From positions 5,578,895-5,642,894 of the forward strand of contig OZ035964.1 of assembly GCA_964034945.1 (NCBI GenBank): a DNA stretch of 64,000 nucleotides, in the 5' to 3' direction. The position numbers and the translations under genes are program-made. The notes beneath the pieces were generated by a model that worked only from the letters and a program-made list of their open reading frames with translations, was not told the origin of the DNA and searched no databases. This DNA is from Chrysopilus asiliformis (Eukaryota > Arthropoda > Insecta > Diptera > Rhagionidae). Below are positions 11,331 to 22,870 of this stretch, piece after piece. Positions within the stretch are counted from its first letter, which is position 1. Each line of letters begins with the position of its first letter.

Positions 11331-13075
11331 TTATTATAATTTTATCACCGTGTTTTCTTTTCATAACAGTTTTCTTTTCTTGCTACTTTATTTGAATTGT
11401 ACTTTTTTCGTCTCTTTAGTTCATCGATTATAATTTGTTGTTTTTATTGTTTTTGTTTTCCTTCTTCGTCGTTTTGCATTCTTTCTATTGCGTTGCGTTT
11501 GCGTTGTGTTTTGAAGCGAATGTAACCTGATATCTGTGTGAATCTTTTATTCTTATTCTTTTCCAAGTTTAAGATTCGTACGTACGTTATAAGAAAATCA
11601 AACCAAAACGGCTTTAAGAGTACAAAAAAGAAAATCTTAAACGATTCGCTTGTAAAATGCAACGCACCGTGTCTCGCCTCGTATGCACGTACGGACCTGA
11701 CACGGTAATTCTAAGATTGATAAAAAATTATTCATTATTCGATTTCGATTGTTTTTTTTTTCCTTGAAAATTTGTCAGTTTTACAGGGAAAATGTTTTTG
11801 GTTTTAAAAAAAAAATTGAAACAAAAACCTCACACCCCCAACCCACTTTAGTAATTGTCTCTTCTGCATAACAGACAAAATCCAACAATTCCCATATTAA
11901 AAAAATCCCTTCACCTGGGGTATAAATAAATGCAAAGAATCGAAAAAAAAAGAATAATAAAAATGCAACGTCTATAAATTTATGAAATTAATTGCTTGTA
12001 CGTTTTATACAAACGTAATTTGAGATTTTGTCAATGATTTATTATTGTTTCAACGGTTTTTTTGCTTGCTCTGATCGGATTTGTTCATTTCTTTGCATAT
12101 GTGATCGTATGTGTGTGTAAATTTAAAAGCGCCAAAAATTCAAATTTTTTGTGGTGGTTTTGAATGGAAAAACTCGGAATTTTCCGAAGGTTGATGATTG
12201 ACAACTTTTTTGGTAAGACAGTTCTTCATTCTGGAGGTGTGATAAGACTAAGAAGTATTTTTTTTTTCAAGGAATTATTTTATTAAAATTATTTGGCTAC
12301 GCTGTCAAACAGGAAGAAGTGGCCCTAGCGACTACTTCTTACTATTGACCTGAAATTTTCAATCTTCTTTTAGCGAGAAAAGTTTTTAATCTCCTATCAT
12401 TCCGTACTAATGTTGGATCTTTGAAGTAATGAAAAAAAACCTCTGTTCACGCAACATCAGAGGACGTTAGACCAGTTCCGCGGTAATCAGAGAAAAATTT
12501 TATGACTTGTTTGCTTTTTATGTAAAATAATTACCAGTAAAAAAAAATAATAAAATGAATTCATGTGCAGGTTTTTCGGTCGCTTCCATTCCACTGGCAC
12601 TTCTTAATCCATACGCAAATAAACACACACGCACACACGAGATTTCAAGCGAAAAAATTAGATTTTTTCCTGTGAATTTGCATGATTTTTGCAGTAAAGT
12701 GTGTTTTGCGCGTTGATAATCTGGAAATGTGCACCTAAACAGGTTGATTTTTTTTAAATAGTCCAATCGATAGATAGGATTCGGACGTCTCCTAATGAAA
12801 TGAAATGAAATCATATGAAAAATTCAGAACGAGTGATACTCGTTTTGGGATTGCTTTTTAAATACAAGTTATTCTAAACGATAGCACAGCGGCGGCGTAG
12901 CTGGGAGGGAGCGTCGACGGGGGTTTTTTTTGGCTAAGGATTGATTTGGTTGGAAAAAGCTCTGAAATGGTCGTGAAGGGAAATTTTTGCCAGTTTTCAC
13001 GGAGTTAGGGGTGAGGGGGGTAAAATTTGTAGATATGTTGCTGCTCAAATTTGGAAAAAAATAACAAATTACGTC
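11331..13075. other. A+T-rich spacer without a recognisable gene
   Basis: Open frames are short and resemble nothing known. A short CA-rich stretch lies near 12623-12640. Nothing else is identified. Confidence 0.5.
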
Positions 13076-14740
13076 AAAAAACTTTTGTCGACGTCGAAAA
13101 CCCTTCAAGGCAATGAAAGACTTTAAAAAAACCCCTCAATTGCAGCAAAAAGACGTCCGTAACATCAAAAACTCTTGATTGGCACTGGCTGTTTTCAAAC
13201 CTTAATGCCTTCTTCTCCGTCAATTAAAAAAACCCCTCAATGGTATAAAACGTATTTCAATTATGTCAAAAACCGCGAAAGACAATGAAAAACTTAAAAA
13301 AAAACCCTTCAATTGCAGCAAAAAGACGTCCGTAACATCAAAAACTCTTGATTGGCACTGGCTGTTTTCAAACCTTAATGCCTTGTTCTCCGTCAATTAA
13401 AAAAACCCCCCTCAATGGTATAAAAAGGATTTCAATTACGTCAAAAACCGCGAAAGACAATGAAAAACTTTAAAAAAACCCTTCAATTGCAGCAAAAAGA
13501 CGTCCGTAACATCAAAAACTCTTGATTGGCACTGGCTGTTTTCAAACCTTAATGCCTTGTTCTCCGTCAATTAAAAAAACCCCCCTCAATGGTATAAAAC
13601 GTATTTCAATTATGTCAAAAACCGCGAAAGACAACGAAAAACTTTAAAAAAAACCCTTCAATTGCAGCAAAAAGACGTCCGTAACATCAAAAACTCTTGA
13701 TTGGCACTGGCTGTTTTCAAACCTTAATGCCTTGTTCTCCGTCAATTAAAAAAAAACCCTCAATGGTATAAAACGTATTTCAATTATGTCAAAAACCGCG
13801 AAAGACAATGAAAAACTTTAAAAAAAACCCTTCAATTGCAGCAAAAAGACGTCCGTAACATCAAAAACTCTTGATTGGCACTGGCTGTTTTCAAACCTTA
13901 ATGCCTTGTTCTCCGTCAATTAAAAAAAACCCCTCAATGGTATAAAACGTATTTCAATTATGTCAAAAACCGCGAAAGACAATGAAAAACTTTAAAAAAA
14001 AACCCTTCAATTGCAGCAAAAAGACGTCCGTAACATCAAAAACTCTTGATTGGCACTGGCTGTTTTCAAACCTTAATGCCTTGTTCTCCGTCAATTAAAA
14101 AAACCCCCCTCAATGGTATAAAAAGGATTTCAATTACGTCAAAAACCGCTAAAGGCCATGAAAGACTTTAAAAAAAACCCTTCAATTGCAGCAAAAAGAC
14201 GTCCGTAACATCAAAAACTCTTGATTGGCACTGGCTGTTTTCAAACCTTAATGCCTTGTTCTCCGTCAATTAAAAAAACCCCCCTCAATGGTATAAAAAG
14301 GATTTCAATTACGTCAAAAACCGCTAAAGGCCATGAAAGACTTTAAAAAAAACCCTTCAATTGCAGCAAAAAGACGTCCGTAACATCAAAAACTCTTGAT
14401 TGGCACTGGCTGTTTTCAAACCTTAATGCCTTGTTCTCCGTCAATTAAAAAAACCCCCCTCAATGGTATAAAAAGGATTTCAATTACGTCAAAAACCGCT
14501 AAAGGCCATGAAAGACTTTAAAAAAAAACCCTTCAATTGCAGCAAAAAGACGTCCGTAACATCAAAAACTCTTGATTGGCACTGGCTGTTTTCAAACCTT
14601 AATGCCTTGTTCTCCGTCAATTAAAAAAAACCCCTCAATGGTATAAAAAGGATTTCAATTACGTCAAAAACCGCTAAAGGCCATGAAAGACTTTAAAAAA
14701 CCTCCCAATTTCAGCAAAAAGACGTCCGTAACATCAAAAA
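13076..14740. repeat. 174-bp tandem array, highly uniform
   Basis: The marker AGACGTCCGTAACATC (truncated here) starts at 13151, 13324, 13498, 13673, 13847, 14022, 14197, 14372, 14548 and 14720, a step of 172-176 bp. Copies are nearly identical except for A-run lengths. Early copies carry CCGCGAAAGACAATG, while the last four carry CCGCTAAAGGCCATG with AAAAGGATTTC, so two subfamilies sit side by side. The unit can be read as about six subunits of 29 nt. The first copy contains GTCGACGTCGAAAACCCTTC, linking it to the 82-bp array. Confidence 0.93.
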
Positions 14741-16970
14741 GTATTTTTTGGTGTCAAAAACTTGCATTTTCTGACGGTGGGAGTACAGAATAGTCAGATT
14801 TGACCCGGAAATATTTTGATTGCAGGCAACAGGCGGGTTACCGACATTTTGCAGCGACGGCACTGGCCGTTTTTAAACCTTAATGGCTATTTTTTTTTTG
14901 CAATTGAAATGAGACATTTTTTCTATCGGAGTTAATCATTTGTTGGAAAGCCAGAGCCAGTGCTCAAGCCAAATGCAAAGAAAACCAGGTGGAGACGGAC
15001 GAACGGACAGGACAGGACAGATCGGAGCGGACCGGGCCGGGCCGGACAACACGCATCTTTTGATACACATTTTAATGATATGCGTTTTAAGTTTGAGACG
15101 GAACGTCGGTTATGTACGATTCTATGTCGTATGCAATCTTGAAATGAATGGATATTAGCTAAAGTTTGTACAGATATAACACATGCGTATCAAACAGATA
15201 GTCATACGTATTTAATGACGACTTTTAAAGATAGCTTTATAACGAGTTTGAATGGAATATCTACCATCGCGTCTCCAGTTTTGTTGTAACGAAAAATTTT
15301 TAATGGTGAAAAGTCGACTAAAACAAATTCACAACAACAGAATATATCCACCACCTATCGATAGATGGACAGGTTTTCTAGCTTGTTTTATTTATTTCTA
15401 TATTTCTACAAAACAAATGAACATAAAAAAAACATGGATATCTTCTTGCGTCAGTTTTTCAACTAGATTTTCTAATAAAATACCAACCAATGCTCTTATT
15501 ATGATGCGATGCTATGCTTCTGCCTCTCAACTACTGCTGAATGCGGTGTAAACGTTTTTATTTATTTTTTTTAAATGTTTTTTCACCTTTTATTCAGATG
15601 TGCATCTCTTAGGACTGCTCGAGGTCTCATCGTTTGATCAAATTCATTTCGTTATCAGGCCTGGTATCTTTGAAATTCATTTCCTGAGTACCTGATTTTT
15701 ACAAATAAAAAAAAAACGGCCAATCAATAATATTTATGTTAATTCATAATTTAAAAAAAAATGCACGAGTCCATCTAACATGCTTGCATTCCACAGGAAG
15801 CTCAAAGCCCCCCGATTTTGTGATTTGTACGCATTGCGAACCTTACAAATGCCCCAAAAACTATCCAAATGTCGATGAATAATAATTTTTTTTCGCATCA
15901 TCACAAAACAAAGCTCTAACAATTCGTTCTTTACGTACGGCGAAAATCTCGTAATGTCGCTGAAATAATTTTACATCGGAATTAGAAAGCGTTTATAACG
16001 TAATCTCATATCATTGGATGCTCTTTCCGTCTTATTTCACTTGATTTTTCACTATTTTTGTTTGAATATCAAGTTGCGAAAATGCCGTGAAGCTGGCAAA
16101 ACAACAAATGATTTCCAAAAAGAGCGAAAAAAATTCAATGAGAAGAAAAGAAGAAGAAAAGAAAAAAAAACCGCCACCACCATGCAATTTGTATCGAGTT
16201 TTTTTTAACCTGTTTAAAAAACATTTACCTCATGGCGTGTAAAGGTGTCTGCGTGCGTGCATTGAATTCAATACTCTTTGGCTATATGGTCAAATATGTG
16301 AGAAGACATTAACTTTATTTTAAACATCGTAATGATCAATATTACCAATGCGATCAGCACCGGTCGGATCGTCGAACGCATTGCTATTTCTGTATGCCAG
16401 TAGATATGCCATACGATTGTGATTTGATTGTCACACGTAGCCAATGTGATCTGTCGGTGTATACACGCACAGGAGATTTTTGATTGTCGTAATATGCGAA
16501 TTGCGGCCTTATGACTTTCGATGACTCTTACATTGCGGGATAACAAATATAAGAAGTTTACTATGATATTAAATAATGAAAACGACACATTGATTCCGTT
16601 TTGTGCACTTGTTTACCTGTTCTGCATTTATTTATCCTGTTTTTCTTTTTTTTCTCTCTCTGTTCATCCGTTAACTCTATTTCTGTTGAATACGTTGGGC
16701 ATATTGGGATCAGCATCAACTTTGATGGCAAATAAAATTGATTTGAATATCAAACATTAAAAATATTCCTTCCTGTGAGTAAACTAGCTGGGATCATTAA
16801 GGAAATTTTTTCAATTTTTTTTTTGTTACCAAAAACTGGGAGAAACAAAATCTCACGTAGTGGGGGTAAGTCAATCATATACGAGTATGTTGTAAGGGAA
16901 AAAACACGAATTCATTGAAAATGTGTGAAAATTTCTTATTAATGAGTAATATTGTTAGGGGGGATGGGGC
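14741..16970. other. Spacer without a recognisable gene
   Basis: A GC-rich low-complexity patch near 15005-15050 (ACAGGACAGGACAG, then CCGGGCCGGGCCGG) stands out from the A+T-rich background. Open frames of 60-106 codons show no recognisable domain. Confidence 0.5.
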
Positions 16971-16992
16971 GGGGGGGGGGGGGGGGGGGGGG
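16971..16992. repeat. 22-nt G homopolymer
   Basis: The longest of at least fifteen G or C runs of 12 nt or more in this A+T-rich window. It lies just upstream of the 57-bp array. Its exact length is uncertain because sequencers miscount such runs. Confidence 0.85.
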
Positions 16993-17029
16993 TAATGGGG
17001 TGTTGTGATGGAAAAAATCTCGCTAGAAA

Positions 17030-17880
17030 AAAAAACTCGAAGGAAAAATTTGGCGACGGAAAAACCCACAAGAAAAAAATTGGGAGGCCGGAAAACCACC
17101 AAAATTGAGCGACAGAAAAATCCACAAGGGAAAAATTGGGAGGCCGGAAAACCACCAAAATTGAGCGAGGAAAAACACCCACAAGGGAAAAATTGGGAGG
17201 CCGGAAAACCACCAAAATTGAGCGAGGAAAAACACCCACAAGGGAAAAATTGGGAGGCCGGAAAACCACCAAAATTGAGCGACAGAAAAATTCACAAGGG
17301 AAAAATTGGGAGGCCGGAAAACCACCAAAATTGAGCGAGGAAAAACTACCACAAGGGAAAAATTGGGGGACCGGAAAACCATCAAAATTGAGCCGAAAAA
17401 ACCGCACATGGGAAAAATTGGTGGACCGGACTACCACCAAAATTGAGGGACAGAAAAATCACATAGGGGAAAAATTCGGGGACCGGAAAACAACCAAAAC
17501 TGAGTGACGGGAAAAACCGCACAAGGGATCAATTGGTGGACCGGACTACCACCAAAATTTAGCGACCGGAAAAACAATACGGGGAAAAATCGGAAAATGT
17601 AAAAAAATGGACGGTGGCGGCGGAAAAAATCGCACATGGAAAAGTTGAAAATCGCACACGGGGAAAATTTAACAACGGAAAAACCGCCTAAAATTTAGCA
17701 ATGCAAAAAAACCGAACACGGGGAAAATTGCGAGACCGGAACACCAGCAAAATTGAGCGACGGAAAAAGCGATACGGGGAAAAATCGAAAAATGCAAAAA
17801 ATTGGACGGTAGCGACGGAGAAAACTTAACTACCCAAAATTTGGCGACGGAAAAAATCGCACACGGGAGAAAAAATGGTG
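17030..17880. repeat. 57-bp tandem array, degenerate on the right
   Basis: The marker AGGCCGGAAAACCACC recurs near 17084, 17140, 17198 and 17255, a step of 56-58 bp. The unit contains AAAATTGAGCGA, a GAAAAA box and ACAAGGGAAAAATTGGG. About seven regular copies (to about 17480) are followed by decayed ones with CGCACACGGGG variants. Frames are open on both strands (up to 161 residues at 16955-17440, minus), but they are repeat by-products. Kinship to the 40-nt monomer family is not clear. Confidence 0.87.
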
Positions 17881-18664
17881 ACTCGTAAACTATTATCCCA
17901 GAATTAGTCTAGAAAGTAGGCCTATCGCGTGTAGTCCTTAAAGTACTCACATTTTATTTTATTTTTGCCCCAAACATTTACTATTATGACTGTCGATTTT
18001 TGGAACTTCTGAAATATCTTCCAATTGCATTGATCGAAAGATGAAATAAGAAATAAATAAAGAAGTCACAGGAAAACTAAGTAGAATTGCTTAAACATAA
18101 AAAAAAACTCATTCCACTCTCCTCAACTCAGAATAGGAAACCGAATGTATGTTTTCTGTTCGCGGAAAATGTGTTTTCTTCATCTTTTAGCGAACTTGCC
18201 GGTCGGTCGGTCTTTCTGGTTGTCTCCCGATGTTGAACTTTGCGCCACAAATTTCATTCCCATTGACTCCTCACATTATTTTCCCTCCCCCGATATAGAA
18301 TATCACTCTCTCTGTTTGCTATCGCGTATCGATTCCGATTGCCGAGTCGTATTTTGCCTCATGTGTAGATCCTTTAGTGTATATCCTAGTTTCAGGAGTT
18401 GTCTGTAAAGAATTGACTGGTCGTTCTCGTAGCTTTTTCACAAAAAAACATAAAAAAAATAAAGAAGAAAAAATGCCCTCGAATTTTATTCAAAATGAAT
18501 GTACCCTACGTACCATATATTCCCTGGATATACGACTAAAATCATAAAGCAATAGATCTAAAAGGATTAGAGAAGCACAATTTCGTACAAGTATTGGAAT
18601 TTCGTATGTGTATGTAGGTTCGATTATCTCCAATATTATAAAATAATACTTGAAGCGAGCCATA
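17881..18664. other. Spacer without a recognisable gene
   Basis: One 87-codon open frame at 18145-18408 has no recognisable domain. Nothing else is identified. Confidence 0.45.
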
Positions 18665-19023
18665 AGGCGCGTTTAGACTGGTGCTTAGTTGGCAGTTTGT
18701 TTTTCAATAGAGCGCCGGTATAAATCCGTTCTACTTCAAATGCTTTCCACCTTAGCACCGGCATTTTGGCATTGCTAACATTGGGCACTGACATAATCTA
18801 GTTGCAAAATCCACTTGTTTGTAAATTAGATTTTTACTTCAAACTTACCTTTTGATCCTGTGGATTTTACTTCAGCCTTTTCTTATCCGTTGTGCCCTTT
18901 TCAGGCTATAAATTGCAAAAATTGTACCAAAAAGGCAAAAAAATTAACAGTCCATGCAATATAGACTTATAGTTTAGCACCGCTAGATTGACAGTGTCAA
19001 ATTAGCTCGGTCTAAACGCGCCC
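18665..19023. mobile_element. MITE-like element with GGCGCGTTTAGAC ends and TA duplication
   Basis: The left end reads AGGCGCGTTTAGACTGG. The reverse complement of the right end reads GGGCGCGTTTAGACCGAG, giving inverted terminal repeats of about 15 bp with one or two mismatches. A TA dinucleotide flanks both sides (18663-18664 and 19024-19025), as expected for Tc1/mariner-type insertion. The element is 359 bp and has no coding capacity. The autonomous partner is not in this window. Confidence 0.65.
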
Positions 19024-19131
19024 TATGAATACTTTTCATGCCATAAACAATATAAAAAAAACGTTCCATAAATGAAACATTAATACACAAACATCCTCAT
19101 GTCTATTTACAGGGCAGTTTGGCATAGTTTT

Positions 19132-19860
19132 AATAAAATCGGGAATATTTTTCCAACCTTAGTTCGAAAAAAAATATTTCCCGAATAGAAAAAGTCTCGA
19201 AATTTTTTTTTCCCACTAAGAACAAGCCTCTGGAAATTCAAAAACAAACTCCCGAATAGAAAAGTTCTCGAAAAAAAATTTTCCACTAAAAACAAGCCCC
19301 TAAAAATTCGAAAAAAATGCTTTCCGAATAGAAAATGCCTCGAAAATAATTTTCCCACTAAGAAAAAGCCTCTAAAAATTCGAAAAAAAAAATTTCCCGA
19401 ATAGAAAAGTTCTCGGAAAAATTTTTCCCACTGAAAACAAGCCCCTAAAAATTCGAAAAAGTACTTTCCGAATAGAAAATGCCTCGAAAATAATTTTCCC
19501 ACTAAAAACAAGCCCCTAAAAATTCGAAAAAAATGCTTTCCGAATAGAAAAACCCTAGAAATTAATTTTCCCACTAAAAACAAGCCTCTCAAAATTCGAA
19601 AAAAATTCTTTCCGAATAGAAAATGCCTCGAAAATAATTTTCCCACTAAGAAAAAGCCTCTAAAAATTCGAAAAAAAAAATTTCCCGAATAGAAAAGTTC
19701 TCGGAAAAATTTTTCCCACTGAAAACAAGCCCCTAAAAATTCGAAAAAGTACTTTCCGAATAGAAAATGCCTCGAAAATAATTTTCCCACTAAAAACAAG
19801 TCTCTCAAAATCCGAAAAAAATATTTCCCGAATAGAAAAGCTCTCGGAAAATTTTTTCAC
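19132..19860. repeat. 72-bp satellite array, inverted orientation (family S72)
   Basis: About ten copies of the S72 unit in the opposite orientation to the other three S72 arrays: CCACTAAGAACAAGCCTC and CCGAATAGAAAATGCCTCG on the plus strand. About 192 bp starting at 19321 recurs at 19609, an offset of 288 bp (four units), so a four-unit higher-order repeat is present. The 233-residue minus-strand frame (19107-19808) shows the same duplicated peptide block and is a by-product. Confidence 0.92.
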
Positions 19861-20964
19861 CTCTGCCTAAAAAATGTGACGTTTTTTACTAACCATCCCT
19901 AAAACAGATTGAAGAAATATGACATCCAATCATGCCACCGCTTGACGTTCTACGGAAGATTTCTTCTGTTGTTGGGTGGCAAGGCCTTACAAATGTTTAT
20001 TTGGGTTCGACTACAACTCAGTTTTTCTGGGCTCGAAAATATAGCCCGCTACACATCCTAGAAACGAGTTGAATTTCCATTATCTTATTTTACGATTATT
20101 GTCTTCGCACAAGTTGTGAACAGACGCGCTACCGAAAAATAATTTCATGTTAGAATAGCCAAGACATAATCGTAATACAAATAATAATTTGATAACATTT
20201 TCTACTGGTTGTTTGTCGTTACGACGTGAAAGTGGGTGGGTGGTGTGTGCGCTGCCTACATATCATATCATGTGTGGCACTCGAAAATTATACAAAATAA
20301 AATTTTCCTTGTACATACATTATTAAAAACACCACAAAGTAATATTTTTTCGATAGAATGAAATCGGATACCAAAGGGTATTTTAAAGGGGGCGGGCGAA
20401 TTGAAATCGAACTCAACTCAACTGGACATCATTGCCATTCATAAAAAAAATAGCGGAGAATAGCAAAAAAAAAAAAGCAAAATTCTCATGGCGCTAGTTA
20501 AATTTTACGACACGGAAATCAAGTTCATAAAAAAAACATCCCCCCAGCCAGCCCTCCTCGTCAGAATCCATAAAAAGAGCGCAACGGGTGAGAAAATGTG
20601 TAGTAAAACTAGAAAAATAGCATAATCTGTTGTTGTTGGAATTATTGTTGGGTCGTCCAAAATACAATTTTTGGCCACTGGAAAAAAGGGGTTTCGTCCC
20701 TTCTTTTCTTAACATCATTTTTTATTTATGCCACCATGAATACGGGAGGCGAGTGGAACTGTAAAGGATATAAAATTAGATACAGCAGATACGAGTAGAG
20801 GTATTTTCCACTTTCCGATAACCACTCGAAAGTTACAGGTTGTTGTTTTTTCTTCTTCAATTCGGCTAGTATTTTACAACTTCTAATACACTTAGGTAGT
20901 ATCTCCACAATTGATTATCGATTGGTATTATAAATTTAACTACCGATTATGAGAATAAGGTTAT
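19861..20964. other. A+T-rich spacer without a recognisable gene
   Basis: No coding, RNA or element signal found. Several A runs occur near 20460-20480. Confidence 0.5.
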
Positions 20965-21180
20965 GATGGGAAAAAATTTCAAATAACGAAAATCCCTTGG
21001 AAAATTCGGGAAAAATAGTTTCAGCTCAGAAAATTCTTCGAAAAATTCAGGAAAAATTTTCCAGCTCCATAAATCCCTCGGAAAATTCAGGGAAAAAATT
21101 GCAAGCATCTAAAATTCTTTGAAAAACTCGGGGATTTAATTCAGGGGGTTTTCTTGCCCCCGCCCCCTCCTCTTAGAAAA
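20965..21180. repeat. Degenerate 40-nt monomers (left flank of dispersed copy A)
   Basis: About five decayed units with the core CTCGGAAAATTCAGGGAAAA and CAGCTC-type joins. Two more units lie at 21400-21500. They match the monomer array at 25445-26435. Confidence 0.75.
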
Positions 21181-21248
21181 TTCAAAAAAAAAAACCATCC
21201 ACATTGACTGCCAGACCAATTTTGCAAAAATGTAAGGGAAATGCCAAT

Positions 21249-21303
21249 ACATGTAGAGGTATGTAGAATGTACGTATGTATGAATGTATGTATGTATGCA
21301 TAT
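21249..21303. repeat. TATG-type microsatellite
   Basis: A short interrupted run of GTATG and TATG words. No other function is suggested. Confidence 0.6.
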
Positions 21304-21480
21304 AGATTGTAGACCCAGCTATCGAAAATGATAGCCTTGGCCTTGGCCGCTCATGAATCATTTTCACTGGCTATCAAAAATGATAGCCATGGCAGTCAAT
21401 GTGTTAAAAAATCCCTTGAAAAATTCAGCAAAAATTCTCTAGCACCGAAAATTCTTCGTCAAATTCGGGAAAACATTTTC

Positions 21481-22451
21481 AAGAACCGAACATTTCACTT
21501 TGAACGTTGAAATATTTTGTTTGTGTTGTGAAAATTCATTAAAAAAATCCTTGAAAAATTAATTTTCATTCATATCTCTGTTTGAAACGATGAAAAAATC
21601 GTTTTTTAAATTTTTCTTCGTCAAATTTCAATAAATTGGGAAAATTATTAATTTTTAATTATTTTTCTGAATAGGTTTTGGAACACAACCCTAAAATCCG
21701 ATTACACAAAGGACTACAACATGACATCAACGAAAATGATTCGTGTCGCTGTGTTCATACGGCTGAATTTAGTATATCCCACAGCAGCTGGGATTTATAT
21801 CGATGATGAAATTGCAAAATTGAGGAAGAAGCGGCCATTTTGATAACTCGAGTAGATCGGATACAGCTTCGAAAAAAAAAACAAACTCATTTTTCGGTGT
21901 TAAAAATCGGAAATCGGGATGTAAATCAAGTGAAACATTAAATTACGGGAAATTTTGATTTAATTTGCATAAAGTGGAATCGTAAATTACTCTTTTTATA
22001 CCAAAAACGGAAACTGCAAATCGCGACAAATGAAGCGGAGTCACATTGTGGCAAAATGGATTCTAGCGAACTAAATTTCAAGTGAAATAATAATAAATAT
22101 GTGTTTCAGTGTTTAAAAATCGCGACCGTTGCTTTAAAAAATTGTGAAAATCGAGCCGCTAAAGAGATCGGTAATGGAGTCGCCGCCAGACCGGATCCGG
22201 TCAAGAAATTCCCTTTTTATTAAAGTTCTTTAGCGGCTTTAAGACATTTTTCTACTGGGATCATCGTTTCTTTTGAGATCATCGTTTCCTGGTATCTTCG
22301 GTAAGTCCAAAAATTATTAATATTTTAATTTTTTTGTCGTCTTAAAAGTGTATTTTCAAGGGAATTCTGGCCTTTTGTAGGAATTTTGGGGGACTTTTCT
22401 CCGGAAGTTGGAGAAACTTTTACGAATTTCGTTTTGGTGTCGGTTATTTTT
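21481..22451 (+). repeat. Dispersed repeat of about 970 bp, copy A (promoter/first-exon-like)
   Basis: Matches copy B (56803-57784) along its whole length by eye, and copy C (57920-58905) more weakly. Conserved landmarks: CCTAAAATCCGATTACACAA, a 40-codon open frame (21721-21843), GCGGCCATTTTG (a YY1/Pho-like word), a stem with arms GCCGCTAAAGA (22155-22165) and TCTTTAGCGGC (22227-22237), the 14-bp palindrome GACCGGATCCGGTC (22189-22202), two GATCATCGTTTC words and a splice-donor-like TCTTCG/GTAAGT at 22300/22301. Decayed 40-nt monomers lie on both sides. It could be a duplicated promoter and 5' exon, or an undescribed non-autonomous element. I see no terminal inverted repeats. Confidence 0.75.
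21721..21843 (+). CDS. Possible 40-codon small open frame in dispersed copy A
   Basis: ATG at 21721, stop TGA at 21841-21843. The peptide starts MTSTKMIRV, has a middle YPTAAG box and a charged end (DDEIAKLRKKRPF). I do not recognise it. The same frame in copy B (57037-57162) is intact at 41 codons: two differences are silent (the Val after Ala, and the Asn codon), three change residues (Phe to Cys, Tyr to Ser, Ile to Val), and the stop is shifted by one codon. The start context is ACAACATGA, with A at -3. A short frame surviving in two copies may be chance, since both copies are young. The YY1-like word falls inside its last codons. It may be a peptide encoded in a transcript leader, or nothing. 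Confidence 0.25.
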   Translation: MTSTKMIRVAVFIRLNLVYPTAAGIYIDDEIAKLRKKRPF

Positions 22452-22574
22452 CTACTTATTCGTCATCTTGTGTGTAAGAAACTTTTGGAAAATCCCTAAC
22501 AGTATGCAATGCAGGGAAAACTCAAAAATATACACTAAATTGGGATTTTACGGGGATGACATCTAAAAACAAAC

Positions 22575-22870
22575 ATAACAAATCCAGGAAATACTTTCCG
22601 GTCGGAAAAACATGATTTTCGAAAATTCGGGAAAAAATTAATTCAGCTACAAAAATTCCTCGGAAAATCTAGAAAAAAATGTTTAACCCGAAAAAGCCTT
22701 GAAAAATTCAGGAAAAACTTTCCAGCTCCGAAAATTACTCGGAAAATTCAGGGAAAAAATTTACAGCTTCCAAAAAATCCCTTGGAAAATACAAAAAAAA
22801 CATTTCATCCGAAAAAATTCCTAGCAAAATTCAGGAAAAAGAAAATGTCAAGCATTAACAATTCTTGATG
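22575..22870. repeat. Degenerate 40-nt monomers (right flank of dispersed copy A)
   Basis: About seven decayed units with AAAATTCGGGAAAA or AAAATTCAGGAAAA cores and CAGCTC joins, the same family as the left flank. Immediately after, a 33-bp block beginning AACGTTACGCGAAAAACAA is duplicated (22871 and 22904). Confidence 0.75.

Noticed and set aside
20003..20030. GGGTTCGACTACAACTC as a tRNA B box
   Set aside because: No matching acceptor stem or A box at the right distance.
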